Assembly (NCBI GenBank): GCA_021824145.1 | Contig: JAKALM010000004.1 | Location: 62,001 to 126,000 of the forward strand | From: Bacteroidota bacterium | GTDB lineage: Bacteria; Bacteroidota; Ignavibacteria; Ignavibacteriales; Ignavibacteriaceae | Length of the DNA: 64,000 bases | Reading direction: 5' to 3' | Part shown: positions 52,761 through 61,592 of the stretch, piece by piece | How positions within the stretch are numbered: the stretch's first letter is position 1 | Layout of the letters: each line of letters begins with the position of its first letter | Notes under the pieces: generated by a model | The model's database searches: none | The model's input: only the letters and a program-made list of their open reading frames with translations | What the model was told of the DNA's origin: nothing | Program-made: the position numbers and the translations under genes

Positions 52761-53438
52761 ATGAAGCTAAAATATTTTTCACACTCAGCATTTCAATTAA
52801 CTACAGATAATGGCAAAGTAATTTTAATAGATCCATTTTTAGATGATAATCCTACTTCACCGATTAAATCAAATGATGTTCATGCTGATTATATTATTCT
52901 TTCACATGCACATGGCGATCATGTTGGAGATGCATTTAAAATTGCCAAACGATGCAATCCTTTATTTATTTGTGTTTACGAACTTGCTAATTATTGTATA
53001 TCAAAAGGATTTAATGCTCATCCTTTGCATATTGGAGGAGGTAATAATTTTGATTTTGGAAGAGTTAAATTTACAATTGCACACCATGGCTCGCAAACAC
53101 CAGAAGGAAATTATGCTGGTTCACCAGCGGGAATTATAATTTCAACTGGCGGTAAAAATATTTATCACACTGGTGATACGGGTTTATTTTATGATATGAA
53201 ACTTATTGGAGAAATGAATTCAATTGATTACATGTTGTTACCAATAGGTGATAATTTTACAATGGGAATTGATGACGCAGTTAAAGCAGTTGAGTTTGTT
53301 AATCCTAAAATCGCAATACCAATGCATTACAACACTTTTCCACCAATTGCAACCGATCCTAATGTATTTAAAACTAAAGTTGAAGCTTTAGGAAAAAAAT
53401 GTATTGTATTAAAGTTTGGAGAAGAAATTCAAATTTAG
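52761..53438 (+). CDS. UPF0173-family metallo-beta-lactamase-fold hydrolase
   Basis: 225 residues. Metal-binding motif 'SHAHGDHVGD' (48-57), 'IDPFLDDNP', 'FTIAHHGSQT', 'HTGDTGLFYDM' and the C-terminal 'AIPMHYNTFPPI', matching the UPF0173 family of metal-dependent hydrolases. The substrate is unknown. GGAG lies upstream of the ATG. It is the last gene of the folP-cdaA-GT2-CHAD run; a 120-bp gap separates it from parA. Confidence 0.93.
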   Translation: MKLKYFSHSAFQLTTDNGKVILIDPFLDDNPTSPIKSNDVHADYIILSHAHGDHVGDAFKIAKRCNPLFICVYELANYCISKGFNAHPLHIGGGNNFDFGRVKFTIAHHGSQTPEGNYAGSPAGIIISTGGKNIYHTGDTGLFYDMKLIGEMNSIDYMLLPIGDNFTMGIDDAVKAVEFVNPKIAIPMHYNTFPPIATDPNVFKTKVEALGKKCIVLKFGEEIQI

Positions 53439-53558
53439 TATAAAAAATCTATATTATAATTTTATGAAAATACAATAAGAATAAGTATTTTAGAATTATA
53501 CTTTATATCTTAGCGGTAATTTATTTTTCGTTTTATTAGAATAATCTGATACTTATTA

Positions 53559-54335
53559 ATGACTAAAGTTATTTCAATAGCAAATCAAAAAGGTGGTGTT
53601 GGTAAAACAACAACCGCCATAAATTTATCATCTTCATTAGCTGCTGCTGAAAAAAAGACTCTTTTAATTGATATTGATCCTCAAGCTAATTCTTCTTCAG
53701 GATTAAGCATAAACAATCAGTCTCCTTCAGTTTATGAAGTTTTAATTGGAGTTGAAGAAATAAATAATGTAATTCTGAATAGCTACATGCCATTTTTAGA
53801 TATTCTTCCTTCTAACATAAATCTTGTTGGTGCTGAAATTGAGATGGTAGATATGCCTAACAGAGAAAGCTTATTGGGACAGGCAATTTCCAAAATTCAA
53901 AATAATTATGATTATGTTATTATTGACTGCCCACCTTCTTTAGGATTATTAACTTTGAATTCGCTTTCTGCCTCTAATTCAGTTTTAATACCAGTACAGT
54001 GTGAATATTTTGCTTTGGAAGGGCTTGGTCAATTATTAAATACAATTAATATTGTTAAACAACATTTCAATAAAGATTTAGCAATTGAAGGTGTATTATT
54101 AACAATGTTCGATGTTCGACTTAGGTTATCTCAGCAAGTTGCAGAAGAAGTAAGAAAATATTTTGGAGATAAAGTATTTAGAACTATCATTCATAGAAAT
54201 GTTAGAATTTCAGAAGCGCCAAGTTATGGTAAACCAGTTATTCTTTATGATGCAGTCTCAACTGGTTCACAAAACTATATAGCTTTAGCTTCCGAAATTT
54301 TAGAAAGAAACTCAAACGGAAATTTAAAAAGTTAA
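53559..54335 (+). CDS. parA: Chromosome-partitioning ATPase ParA (Soj)
   Basis: Walker-type ATPase moving ParB-bound origins. Deviant Walker A '[10 protein letters not shown]' (11-20) with the signature Lys, '[12 protein letters not shown]', '[20 protein letters not shown]' and 'GVLLTMFD'. 258 residues without an N-terminal DNA-binding domain fits chromosomal ParA. It is 2 bp upstream of parB. No parS consensus was noticed in the window. Confidence 0.97.
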   Translation: MTKVISIANQKGGVGKTTTAINLSSSLAAAEKKTLLIDIDPQANSSSGLSINNQSPSVYEVLIGVEEINNVILNSYMPFLDILPSNINLVGAEIEMVDMPNRESLLGQAISKIQNNYDYVIIDCPPSLGLLTLNSLSASNSVLIPVQCEYFALEGLGQLLNTINIVKQHFNKDLAIEGVLLTMFDVRLRLSQQVAEEVRKYFGDKVFRTIIHRNVRISEAPSYGKPVILYDAVSTGSQNYIALASEILERNSNGNLKS

Positions 54336-54337
54336 TT

Positions 54338-55282
54338 ATGACTAAGTATAAAACTGCTCTTGGTAGGGGATTAGATGCATTAATAAACCAGCAAAGTATG
54401 CAGGAAAATAATAAGCCAATCAACTTTGCAGAAATTAAAAAAGATGATGGAAGACAATTAGATATACTTGCAAAAATTCCTGTCGATTTAATTTCTCCAA
54501 ATCCTTTTCAACCAAGAAAAAATTTTGAACCTGAAGCACTTGAAGAATTAAAAAAATCTATTTTAGCAAATGGTTTAATCCAACCAATTACTGTAAGAAG
54601 ATTTGGGCAAACTAGTTATCAATTAATTTCTGGCGAGCGAAGATTAAAAGCATGCCGAGAAATAGGCTATAAAGAAATTCCAGCTTATATTATTAAAGTT
54701 GATTCTGATGAAACAATGCTTGCAATGGCATTGATAGAAAATATTCAAAGAGAAAAGCTAAATCCTATTGAAGTTGGACTTGCTTATAAAAGATTAATGG
54801 ATGAATGTTTTCTTACACAAGAACAAATTGCTGACACTGTTGGTAAAGATAGAACAACTATTGCAAATTCTATTAGGCTTTTAAAATTGCCAAAACAAAT
54901 CCAAGAGTGTTTAATTAAAGAAGAAATTTCATCTGGCCATGCAAGAGCATTGATAAATTTGCCCAGCGAAGCTTTGCAACTTGAAGCATTGCAAAAAATT
55001 ATTGATGGAAATCTTTCAGTTCGAAAGGTTGAGAATTTAGTAAAGAAATTTATTAAGCCGGAAGGTTTCAATAAAAAAGCTGGTTCACAAAATTCTAATG
55101 CAACCATTATATCTTCAAGTGTAAGTGATGTTGAAGATAAGCTTAGAAAACTTTTCGGGACAAAAGTACAATGCAAACAAAAACCAAACGGTTCTGGCGA
55201 AATTGTAATTGAATTTTATTCCAACGATGAATTAGAACGTTTATTTGAACTCTTTGAAATCATTGATAAATCATATAGCTAA
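54338..55282 (+). CDS. parB: Chromosome-partitioning protein ParB
   Basis: CTPase clamp that loads at parS. N-terminal 'LGRGLDALI', CTP-binding 'QLISGERRLKACREIGY' and 'ENIQREKLNPIE', a helix-turn-helix ('LTQEQIADTVGKDRTTIANSIRLLKLP' in part), 'ISSGHARALINL', and a C-terminal dimerisation region (~250-314). 314 residues, normal. The next gene starts inside its 3' end. Confidence 0.96.
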   Translation: MTKYKTALGRGLDALINQQSMQENNKPINFAEIKKDDGRQLDILAKIPVDLISPNPFQPRKNFEPEALEELKKSILANGLIQPITVRRFGQTSYQLISGERRLKACREIGYKEIPAYIIKVDSDETMLAMALIENIQREKLNPIEVGLAYKRLMDECFLTQEQIADTVGKDRTTIANSIRLLKLPKQIQECLIKEEISSGHARALINLPSEALQLEALQKIIDGNLSVRKVENLVKKFIKPEGFNKKAGSQNSNATIISSSVSDVEDKLRKLFGTKVQCKQKPNGSGEIVIEFYSNDELERLFELFEIIDKSYS

Positions 55283-55760
55283 AATTTCATTATTTATAAT
55301 TATCTTTTTGTATCCTGTATTTCCTCAGCAGGATTCAAGCCGCTCTAATTTTAACCAATCAAATGATTCCATTTTCGTTATGCAGCGATCGCCATGGAAA
55401 GCAGTTGCACTTAGCGCTGTTGTTCCTGGTTTAGGACAAATCTATACTCAGTCTTATTGGAAAGTGCCAATAATTTGGGGAATCGCTGGCTGGTTAATTT
55501 ACGAATGGGTTCAGAATAATAAATTATACAATGATTATCAGAATCTTTATAACTCATCAAATGAACCCAATGCTCAATATTTTTATTTAGGTCAAAAGAA
55601 AATCTATCAAGATCAAAGAGATTTAATTTCAATTTATTTAGGTCTTACATATCTACTTAATATTGTTGATGCTTATGTTGATGCTCAATTATTTGATTTT
55701 AGTGTAAGCAAAAATAGTGTTACAAATTCGACTAATTTAAATTTAAGGATTAAATTCTGA
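55245..55760 (+). CDS. DUF5683-family membrane protein
   Basis: 171 residues. Signal-like hydrophobic start (~10-27, 'ISLFIIIFLYPVF'), then 'SPWKAVALSAVVPGLGQIYTQSYWKVPIIWG', here cited in part, which is the DUF5683 signature with its two short membrane segments, and 'LLNIVDAYVDAQLFDF'. In Bacteroidota this family follows parB, as here. TTG at 55245 or TTG at 55254 could be the start, both within parB. Function unknown; the position suggests a link with envelope or chromosome segregation. Confidence 0.85.
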   Translation: MNSLKSLINHIAKISLFIIIFLYPVFPQQDSSRSNFNQSNDSIFVMQRSPWKAVALSAVVPGLGQIYTQSYWKVPIIWGIAGWLIYEWVQNNKLYNDYQNLYNSSNEPNAQYFYLGQKKIYQDQRDLISIYLGLTYLLNIVDAYVDAQLFDFSVSKNSVTNSTNLNLRIKF

Positions 55761-56467
55761 TGAAAAATGTCCTGGTTTGTAAAAATTGCAATTCAGAAAA
55801 TCCTTATTATGAAGTAATATGTAAAAACTGCAATTCATATTTGCGCGAACGAATTTTTAATATTGATTTATGGAAAGTATTAGGCTTACTAATTGAGCAA
55901 CCATCAAAAGCATTCAGTATTATAATTCAATCTGAGCATAAAAATTTTATTATCTTTATAATATTTTTTATCTCGATAAAATTTTTAATCGATTCTATGT
56001 TCCTATCTTTAGTAACACTTAATCCTGAGCCAATATTTGAACATTTACTTCGTAATTATTTTATTGTGTTTGGAGAGGTAATAATTATTTTATTATTAAC
56101 TTCAGTATTGCTTTCAAGAATTAATAAAATATTTGGATCAATAACTAGAATAAGAGACAACTTTTCTATTCTTGTTTATTCATTTGTTCCACATACTTTT
56201 GCTTTATTTCTATTATTTATTGTTGAACTAACGGTTTTTGGCGGAAGTATATTTTCAAAGAATCCATCTCCGTTTACAGTAAAAGAAACATTGGCGTATG
56301 TTCTGCTTTCATTCGAAATATTTATAATAATTTGGGGAATCCTGCTAACAATAATAGCATTATATACACAAACCAAAAATAAAAAGTTTACTGCAATTGT
56401 AGTTCCAATCTACACCATAATCTTTTATTATTGTATTTATTTAAATTCTATTTACTTATTCAAATAA
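55760..56467 (+). CDS. Zinc-ribbon Yip1-like integral membrane protein
   Basis: 235 residues. N-terminal zinc ribbon with 'CKNCNSENPYYEVICKNCNS' (two CxxC pairs), then five or so hydrophobic segments from ~65 to the end, with a Yip1-type pattern ('GSITRIRDNFSILVYSFVPH'). It starts on the last base of the preceding gene. The function of bacterial Yip1-like proteins is not established. A 170-bp gap follows, before nadB. Confidence 0.75.
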   Translation: MKNVLVCKNCNSENPYYEVICKNCNSYLRERIFNIDLWKVLGLLIEQPSKAFSIIIQSEHKNFIIFIIFFISIKFLIDSMFLSLVTLNPEPIFEHLLRNYFIVFGEVIIILLLTSVLLSRINKIFGSITRIRDNFSILVYSFVPHTFALFLLFIVELTVFGGSIFSKNPSPFTVKETLAYVLLSFEIFIIIWGILLTIIALYTQTKNKKFTAIVVPIYTIIFYYCIYLNSIYLFK

Positions 56468-56547
56468 ATTTTATAATAAAAATTCAATATTTCATTTATG
56501 CTAAATCTCAATTAATTTTTTCATTTTAATATTTATAGAAATGATTA

Positions 56548-56578
56548 TTGTGTTAATACTTTTCAATAAATAACTTTG
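56548..56578 (+). promoter_or_regulatory. Candidate Bacteroidota-type promoter of nadB
   Basis: TAACTTTG at 56571-56578 fits the TAnnTTTG -7 box; TTG at 56548-56550 lies 20 bases upstream as a -33 element. The start of nadB is 60 bp downstream. Consensus match only. Confidence 0.45.
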
Positions 56579-56637
56579 AATCGAAAAAATCTTTTGATGA
56601 TAATATAATTTTTCAGCTAAAAGTCTTAAGGATTAAA

Positions 56638-58257
56638 ATGGAAATTAAAACAGATGTTTTGGTAATTGGCAGCGGTATTGCTGGATTATTTGCAGCGATT
56701 AAAATTTCAGAATTTGCTGATGTAGTACTAATTACAAAAAAAGAAAAAAATGAATCTAACACTAACTATGCTCAAGGTGGAATTGCATCTGTTATTGATC
56801 CCGCAGATACATTCGAAAAACATATTAAAGATACTTTAATTGCCGGTGCTGGTTTATGCAATGAAAAGATGGTTGAAATATTAGTTAAAGAAGGGCCTGA
56901 AAGAATAAAAGATTTAATGGAGTTGGGAGCCCAATTTACAAAGAAGAATGGAAAACTTGATCTTGCTAAAGAAGGCGGGCATTCAATGTCTAGAATTGTT
57001 CACGCAAAAGATTTGACCGGAAGAGAAGTTGAGAGAGCATTGATCAATCAAGTAAATGAAAATAAGAATATTAAAATATTTGAAGATACCATTGCAATTG
57101 ATTTAATAACAGAACATAACGTTCAGCGTTTAAAAAATTTACCTTTAAATAATAGAAATTGTTGGGGAGCGTATGCATTAAATTGTCATTCAAATGAAAT
57201 TCTCAAAATTTCATCAAAGGCAACTGTACTTGCTACAGGCGGTTTGGGGCAAGTATATACACATACCACAAATCCTAAAATTGCTACTGGAGACGGATAT
57301 GCAATGGCCTACCGTGCCGGTGCAAAAATTGGAAATATGGAGTTTATTCAATTTCATCCAACAGCTTTTTATAGTTCCAATCAAAACAATAATTCACAAG
57401 CTTTTTTAATTTCCGAAGCAGTTAGAGGATTCGGTGGAATATTAAGAACTATTGATGGCAATGAGTTTATGAGCAAATATGATTCAAGAAAAGAATTAGC
57501 GCCAAGAGATATTGTTGCGCGTGCAATTGATAATGAATTAAAAAAACGTGGAGAAGATTTTGTTTATCTAGATATTACACATAAAAATAAAAATTCTATA
57601 ATCGATCATTTCCCAAATATATATCAACATTGTTTAGATCAGGGTATAGATATATCTAAAGAATATATTCCGGTTGTTCCTGCTGCTCATTATTCTTGTG
57701 GCGGAGTTGTTGTTGATGAATTTGCAAGAACATCTTTAAAAGGGCTTTATGCGTGTGGAGAGGTAAGCATGACAGGGGTCCATGGTGCAAATAGGCTTGC
57801 AAGCAATTCGTTATTAGAAGCTGTAGTATTCTCTCAAAGAGCAGCAATTGATATTAAAAATTATTTAAATAATTACCGAACTAGCATACCAGAAATTCCA
57901 AACTGGGATGATTCGGGAACTTTAACTTATGATGAACGAATTTTAATTACACATAGTTCAAGAGAAGTTAAACAAATAATGTGGGATTATGTTGGAATTG
58001 TTCGCTCTAATTTACGCTTGGAAAGAGCTGCAAATAGAATTCATAATATTTATTCTGAAACTGAAGAATTATATAAACGCACAAAAATATTTGAAGAGAT
58101 TTTAGAATTAAGAAATATTACAGCTTGTGCACATATGATCATTAAGTCGGCACAAATGAGAAAAGAAAGTAGAGGATTAAATTATACTTTGGATTATCCA
58201 AATCCATCTCCTACGAATGAATTTGGAGATTCAATATTACAGAATGTAAATCCCTAA
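56638..58257 (+). CDS. nadB: L-aspartate oxidase
   Basis: FAD enzyme that oxidises aspartate to iminoaspartate for NAD synthesis. FAD-binding 'VLVIGSGIAGLFAAIKI', 'TNYAQGGIASVIDPADT', 'HSMSRIVHAKDLTGREVERAL', cited in part, 'ATGGLGQVYTHTTNP', 'EFIQFHPTAFY', 'YSCGGVVVDEFARTSLKGLY' in part and the active-site 'GVHGANRLASNSLLE'. Aspartate oxidase rather than fumarate reductase/succinate dehydrogenase is favoured by the 539-residue length and the NadB-type 'HPTAFY' and 'ARDIVARAID' phrases. nadA and nadC are not in the window. Confidence 0.95.
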   Translation: MEIKTDVLVIGSGIAGLFAAIKISEFADVVLITKKEKNESNTNYAQGGIASVIDPADTFEKHIKDTLIAGAGLCNEKMVEILVKEGPERIKDLMELGAQFTKKNGKLDLAKEGGHSMSRIVHAKDLTGREVERALINQVNENKNIKIFEDTIAIDLITEHNVQRLKNLPLNNRNCWGAYALNCHSNEILKISSKATVLATGGLGQVYTHTTNPKIATGDGYAMAYRAGAKIGNMEFIQFHPTAFYSSNQNNNSQAFLISEAVRGFGGILRTIDGNEFMSKYDSRKELAPRDIVARAIDNELKKRGEDFVYLDITHKNKNSIIDHFPNIYQHCLDQGIDISKEYIPVVPAAHYSCGGVVVDEFARTSLKGLYACGEVSMTGVHGANRLASNSLLEAVVFSQRAAIDIKNYLNNYRTSIPEIPNWDDSGTLTYDERILITHSSREVKQIMWDYVGIVRSNLRLERAANRIHNIYSETEELYKRTKIFEEILELRNITACAHMIIKSAQMRKESRGLNYTLDYPNPSPTNEFGDSILQNVNP

Positions 58258-59171
58258 TAATATTTTTGCAAAAAATCTATAATAGCTCCATATCTAATTC
58301 CCTTTGAACTTACTATAGTTTCAGTAAGGTTAAAATGATTTAATATTAAATTTAGTATAATAGTTCCAGCCAACAAAATATCTTCACGTCCTTCAACAAT
58401 CTTTCCATAATATTCTAAAATACTTTTGGGATTTAACCGTATAAGTGTTTCGGCAAATTCTTTAATTTCGGTGGTAGTTAATATCGCACCATCAATTTGA
58501 CTTTCATCGAATGACATTAAACCTTTTTTCATACAAGCAAGAGTAGTTGGAGTACCGGCAATCGAAATCGCAATTTTAGGAGATAATTTAGGAATATTAG
58601 ATAAGTAATTATTAATACTTTTTATAAATTGATTTATCTCCTCGATTAGTGGAGGAGAATTCTTAAAATATTTTTCTGTTAAACTGACAACTCCAATTGG
58701 ATAACTTTCATTATAAATTAATTTATTGTTTTGCCCAACAATAATTTCAGTACTTCCGCCGCCTATGTCAATTACAAGTGTTTTATGTTTATAATTTTTG
58801 TTAGAAACAGCCCCTAAAAAAGAAAGTCTTGATTCATCCTTTCCAGAAATAATATTAACATCAAAATTGTAAGTGCTTTTTATATCTTCAATTATAATTT
58901 TTGAATTTGAAGCTATTCTTAAAGCATTAGTTGCGGTAAGTATTGTATATTTACAATTGTATTTTTGAATAATATTTTCAAATTCAGATAAAATATTTTT
59001 AAGAAGAGTAATTTTTTCTGATTTAATTGGTTGGTTTGGAACTAAACCTTGGCCAATCCGAGGAATTCGATATTCATTATGAATGGTTTTAATATTTTTT
59101 GTGGCAGTATTTATGTTGGCAATTAAGAGCAAAACTGTATTTGAACCAATATCTATCGAAGCAATATTCAT
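58254..59171 (-). CDS. Ppx/GppA-family phosphatase
   Basis: 305 residues, sugar-kinase/Hsp70-like fold. 'IASIDIGSNTVLLLIA' (phosphate 1), 'EYRIPRIGQGL', 'LVIDIGGGSTEIIVGQ' (phosphate 2), 'GVVSLTEKYF' and 'AGTPTTLACM'. This family cleaves polyphosphate or pppGpp. It has only the ~300-residue core and no C-terminal HD-like domain, as in many exopolyphosphatases. It overlaps the end of nadB by 4 bp, tail to tail, and is divergent from the membrane-protein operon at 59211. Confidence 0.92.
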   Translation of the reverse strand: MNIASIDIGSNTVLLLIANINTATKNIKTIHNEYRIPRIGQGLVPNQPIKSEKITLLKNILSEFENIIQKYNCKYTILTATNALRIASNSKIIIEDIKSTYNFDVNIISGKDESRLSFLGAVSNKNYKHKTLVIDIGGGSTEIIVGQNNKLIYNESYPIGVVSLTEKYFKNSPPLIEEINQFIKSINNYLSNIPKLSPKIAISIAGTPTTLACMKKGLMSFDESQIDGAILTTTEIKEFAETLIRLNPKSILEYYGKIVEGREDILLAGTIILNLILNHFNLTETIVSSKGIRYGAIIDFLQKYY

Positions 59172-59210
59172 AATTTTTTTTTATTTTAATTTAACTAAAA
59201 GAGTTGAATA

Positions 59211-59738
59211 ATGATTGATCTAAAAGAATTAAAACTTACATCAAAAATATTTTTATATATTTGCTTTTTATCTGGCACATTATGGATAGGCAGTTATGTA
59301 GCGCGACTTACATTAACTTACCAACTTTTCCAAGGTAATTATTTTTCATTAAAACCAATTTTTAACAATCAAAATTTACCGGCAATATTTATCACACTTA
59401 ACTCTGCTGCAATTTTAACTTCAATTTTGTTTAGTATTTTTATAATAACATTTATTGTGTTTTTATTTTTATCTCATATTAATTTAAAAGAAAACGGCTG
59501 GTTATTAATTTCTACAATTATAATTGTTTTAACACTTCCATTTGAAATGATTTTAATGAATAATGATTATAAAATTTATTCTTTAATCCAAACCGGAAGT
59601 TTCGATCCAAACCAAATTTTAATATATACAATAAATAGATTTAAAGTATTAGGAAGTTTTCCAATTATTGAAGTACTTTGTTATTTTTCAATAATTTATC
59701 TTGTTTTATTTCAACCTTTAAAACTAGTGAAAAAGTAA
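59211..59738 (+). CDS. Four-helix membrane protein of unknown function
   Basis: 175 residues with four hydrophobic segments (~12-32, ~60-88, ~96-116, ~150-170). No motif or family was recognised. Low-polarity loops and a Lys-rich C-terminus suggest an inner-membrane location. It shares an operon with the next two genes (3 bp to the 90-residue gene, then aroQ). Its start is 39 bp from that of the divergent Ppx/GppA gene. Confidence 0.7.
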   Translation: MIDLKELKLTSKIFLYICFLSGTLWIGSYVARLTLTYQLFQGNYFSLKPIFNNQNLPAIFITLNSAAILTSILFSIFIITFIVFLFLSHINLKENGWLLISTIIIVLTLPFEMILMNNDYKIYSLIQTGSFDPNQILIYTINRFKVLGSFPIIEVLCYFSIIYLVLFQPLKLVKK

Positions 59739-59741
59739 TGT

Positions 59742-60014
59742 ATGAAAATTAAAGAAAAAGAGTTTGAAGAAACTATTCAAGATTTAAAGGCTTTAGCTTC
59801 ACAATTAGGCGCAGAAGTCAGATTTGAAAAGGGAGACTTCAAAGGAGGTTATTGCATTTTAAAGGAAAGTAAGGTGATTGTAATTAACAAAACAGCAAAT
59901 TTACAAAGAAAAGTGATGATCCTCTCAATAGCACTTAAAGAATTAGGAATTGAACAATTGTATTTAACTCCAAAGTTAAGAGAAATTATTGACGAAATGA
60001 CGGAAATGAAATGA
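59742..60014 (+). CDS. Conserved small protein upstream of aroQ
   Basis: 90 residues, soluble, mixed helix and strand. It begins 'MKIKEKEFEETIQDLKALAS', then 'RFEKGDFKGGYCILKESKVIVINKT' in part, and ends in 'YLTPKLREIIDEM'. The composition is normal for a cytoplasmic protein and the phrase 'GGYCILKES' looks structured, so it is a real gene. I do not recognise a named family. The stop overlaps the start of aroQ by 4 bp. Confidence 0.8.
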   Translation: MKIKEKEFEETIQDLKALASQLGAEVRFEKGDFKGGYCILKESKVIVINKTANLQRKVMILSIALKELGIEQLYLTPKLREIIDEMTEMK

Positions 60015-60439
60015 AAATATTAGTATTAAATGGCCCTAATTTAAATTTGCTTGGTATGCGAGATAGCAAACTTTATGGCGAATTTACATTAAGTAAAATT
60101 GAAGAAATCATTATACAAGAATTTCCAGAAATACAATTTGAATTTTTCCAATCAAATTCTGAAGGCGAACTAATAAACAAAATTCAAGATAGTAGAAATA
60201 AATTTAATGGAATAATAATAAATCCTGGAGGTTATGCACATACATCAGTTGCGATAAGAGATTCTCTTGCTGAATGCAAATTACCTAAAATTGAAGTTCA
60301 TCTTTCTCATTTAGTCAACAGAGAAAGTTTTAGACAGAATCTTATTACAGCTTCTGGATGTGATGGTTATATTTCTGGATTTAAAGAAAAAGGATATTTA
60401 GCAGCAGTATATTTGATAAAAAAAATACTAGAAAAGTAG
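60011..60439 (+). CDS. aroQ: 3-dehydroquinate dehydratase, type II
   Basis: Catalyses the third step of the shikimate pathway. 'ILVLNGPNLNLLGMRDSKLYG' (in part) with the catalytic Tyr22 in 'LYG', 'SNSEGELINKIQ', 'INPGGYAHTSVAIRDSL' and the active-site His in 'EVHLSHLVNRESFR'. Length 142 residues, dodecamer in the family. It overlaps the preceding small gene by 4 bp. Confidence 0.96.
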   Translation: MKILVLNGPNLNLLGMRDSKLYGEFTLSKIEEIIIQEFPEIQFEFFQSNSEGELINKIQDSRNKFNGIIINPGGYAHTSVAIRDSLAECKLPKIEVHLSHLVNRESFRQNLITASGCDGYISGFKEKGYLAAVYLIKKILEK

Positions 60440-60607
60440 AATTCGTTTTTATGATATATTAAATTTGTTTTCATTTTCCCTAAATCATATTTTTATTTAT
60501 ATATACCATTTATAATTTTTACTTAAACTAGTTACTGATCAAAAATTAATAATATTGCTATTCAGAATACTATTAGTTATTTTTCTTACAAATTATTTTG
60601 AGGCAAA

Positions 60608-61003
60608 ATGAAAAATCTTTCAATTAAAAAGCTTTATTATTCGATAAGTGAAGTCAGTAAAATAACTGAAGTCGAACAATATGTGCTTAGATATTGGGAA
60701 ACTGAATTTGAAGAATTAAAACCTCAAAAAAATAGAGCAGGCAACAGAATTTACACAAACAAAGATATCCAGTTGATTCTTCAGATAAAAAATTTGTTAA
60801 GAGAGAAAAAATATACCATTGAGGGAGCAAAAAAGATATTAGAAAATTATTCAAATGAAGAAGCTATAATAACTGATATTGCAGAAAATTCACCAGTTAA
60901 CAATGGTATAATAAATATTGAAGTCAAAAAAGATAAATCATCTATAAAAAAAGATCTTGAAGAAGTAAAAAGTTTATTAGAATTTTTAATAACAAAATTA
61001 TGA
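60608..61003 (+). CDS. MerR-family transcriptional regulator
   Basis: 131 residues. N-terminal winged helix ('YYSISEVSKITEVEQYVLRY', 'WETEFEELKPQKNRAGNRIY') followed by 'LLREKKYTIEGAKKIL', typical of the HTH_17/MerR_1 family that is widespread and usually single-copy in Bacteroidota. The C-terminal half is a Lys/Glu coiled-coil without ligand-binding cysteines. The target is unknown. tRNA-Pro starts 4 bp downstream, so the two may share a transcript. Confidence 0.9.
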   Translation: MKNLSIKKLYYSISEVSKITEVEQYVLRYWETEFEELKPQKNRAGNRIYTNKDIQLILQIKNLLREKKYTIEGAKKILENYSNEEAIITDIAENSPVNNGIINIEVKKDKSSIKKDLEEVKSLLEFLITKL

Positions 61004-61007
61004 AATT

Positions 61008-61081
61008 CGGAACGTGGCGCAGCCCGGTAGCGTACCTGAATGGGGTTCAGGTGGTCGTGGGTTCAAATCCCACCGTTCCGA
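61008..61081 (+). tRNA. tRNA-Pro (anticodon GGG)
   Basis: A full 74-nt cloverleaf: acceptor CGGAACG/CGTTCCG, D-arm GCGC/GCGT, anticodon arm CCTGA/TCAGG with loop ATGGGGT (anticodon GGG), T-arm GTGGG/CCCAC with TTCAAAT, discriminator A. No encoded CCA. It begins 4 bp after the MerR stop and is followed by a terminator. Confidence 0.96.
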
Positions 61082-61087
61082 CAACCT

Positions 61088-61114
61088 AAGGTACTAAATA
61101 AGTACCTTTTTTTA
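61088..61114 (+). terminator. Rho-independent terminator after tRNA-Pro
   Basis: The stem AAGGTACT (61088-61095) pairs with 61101-61108, with a 5-base loop and then a T-run. It lies 6 bp after the tRNA and before the next ATG at 61137. Confidence 0.9.
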
Positions 61115-61136
61115 TTTCCAATATTTTGAGGGAATT

Positions 61137-61478
61137 ATGTTCGAACATAAAAAAGAGCCTTTATTGACAAAGGGAAAATACATTGTTAGAATTTTAAAAC
61201 ATTTAATTATAGCTTTTAGTGTTGTAGTAGTTTCTCTAGGTATTGGAGTAATTGGATATCATTTAACAGAAGGATTAAATTGGATTGATTCCTTTTTAAA
61301 TGCATCTATGATTCTTGGCGGTATGGGGCCTGTGAATGAACTGCATACAACAATGGGAAAATTATTCGCATCATTTTATTCATTATTTTCTGGTATAATT
61401 TTCCTTGTTATAGTAGGAATTGTTTTTGCCCCAATTTATCATCGTTTTCTACATAAATTCCATTTAGAAATAAAATGA
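61137..61478 (+). CDS. Two-helix membrane protein resembling a K+ channel pore with altered filter
   Basis: 113 residues. Membrane segments at ~17-40 and ~75-100. Between them 'WIDSFLNASMILGGMGPV' then 'HTTMGKLFASFYSLFSGIIF' aligns by eye with the pore helix, filter and inner helix of ion_trans_2 channels (pattern 'D..... TvGYGD ... T.GrlFa'). The filter position reads ILGGMGP instead of TVGYGD, so potassium selectivity is unlikely. It may be a degenerate channel, another ion pore or an unrelated protein. GAGG lies upstream of the ATG. It follows the tRNA-Pro terminator and precedes a lipoprotein. Confidence 0.75.
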   Translation: MFEHKKEPLLTKGKYIVRILKHLIIAFSVVVVSLGIGVIGYHLTEGLNWIDSFLNASMILGGMGPVNELHTTMGKLFASFYSLFSGIIFLVIVGIVFAPIYHRFLHKFHLEIK

Positions 61479-61592
61479 ATTTAAATTATTTTAAATTAAA
61501 TTTTACACAAATTATTTATTAAATTTAATTGATTCTTTTAGTTAACTTGAAAGTTAAACGGGAAAAGAAAAACAGATAAAAAAGGTGGTTGT

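Noticed and set aside
53439-53558. Search for parS (TGTTTCACGTGAAACA-type) near parA-parB
   Set aside because: No match or near-match was noticed here or elsewhere in the window.
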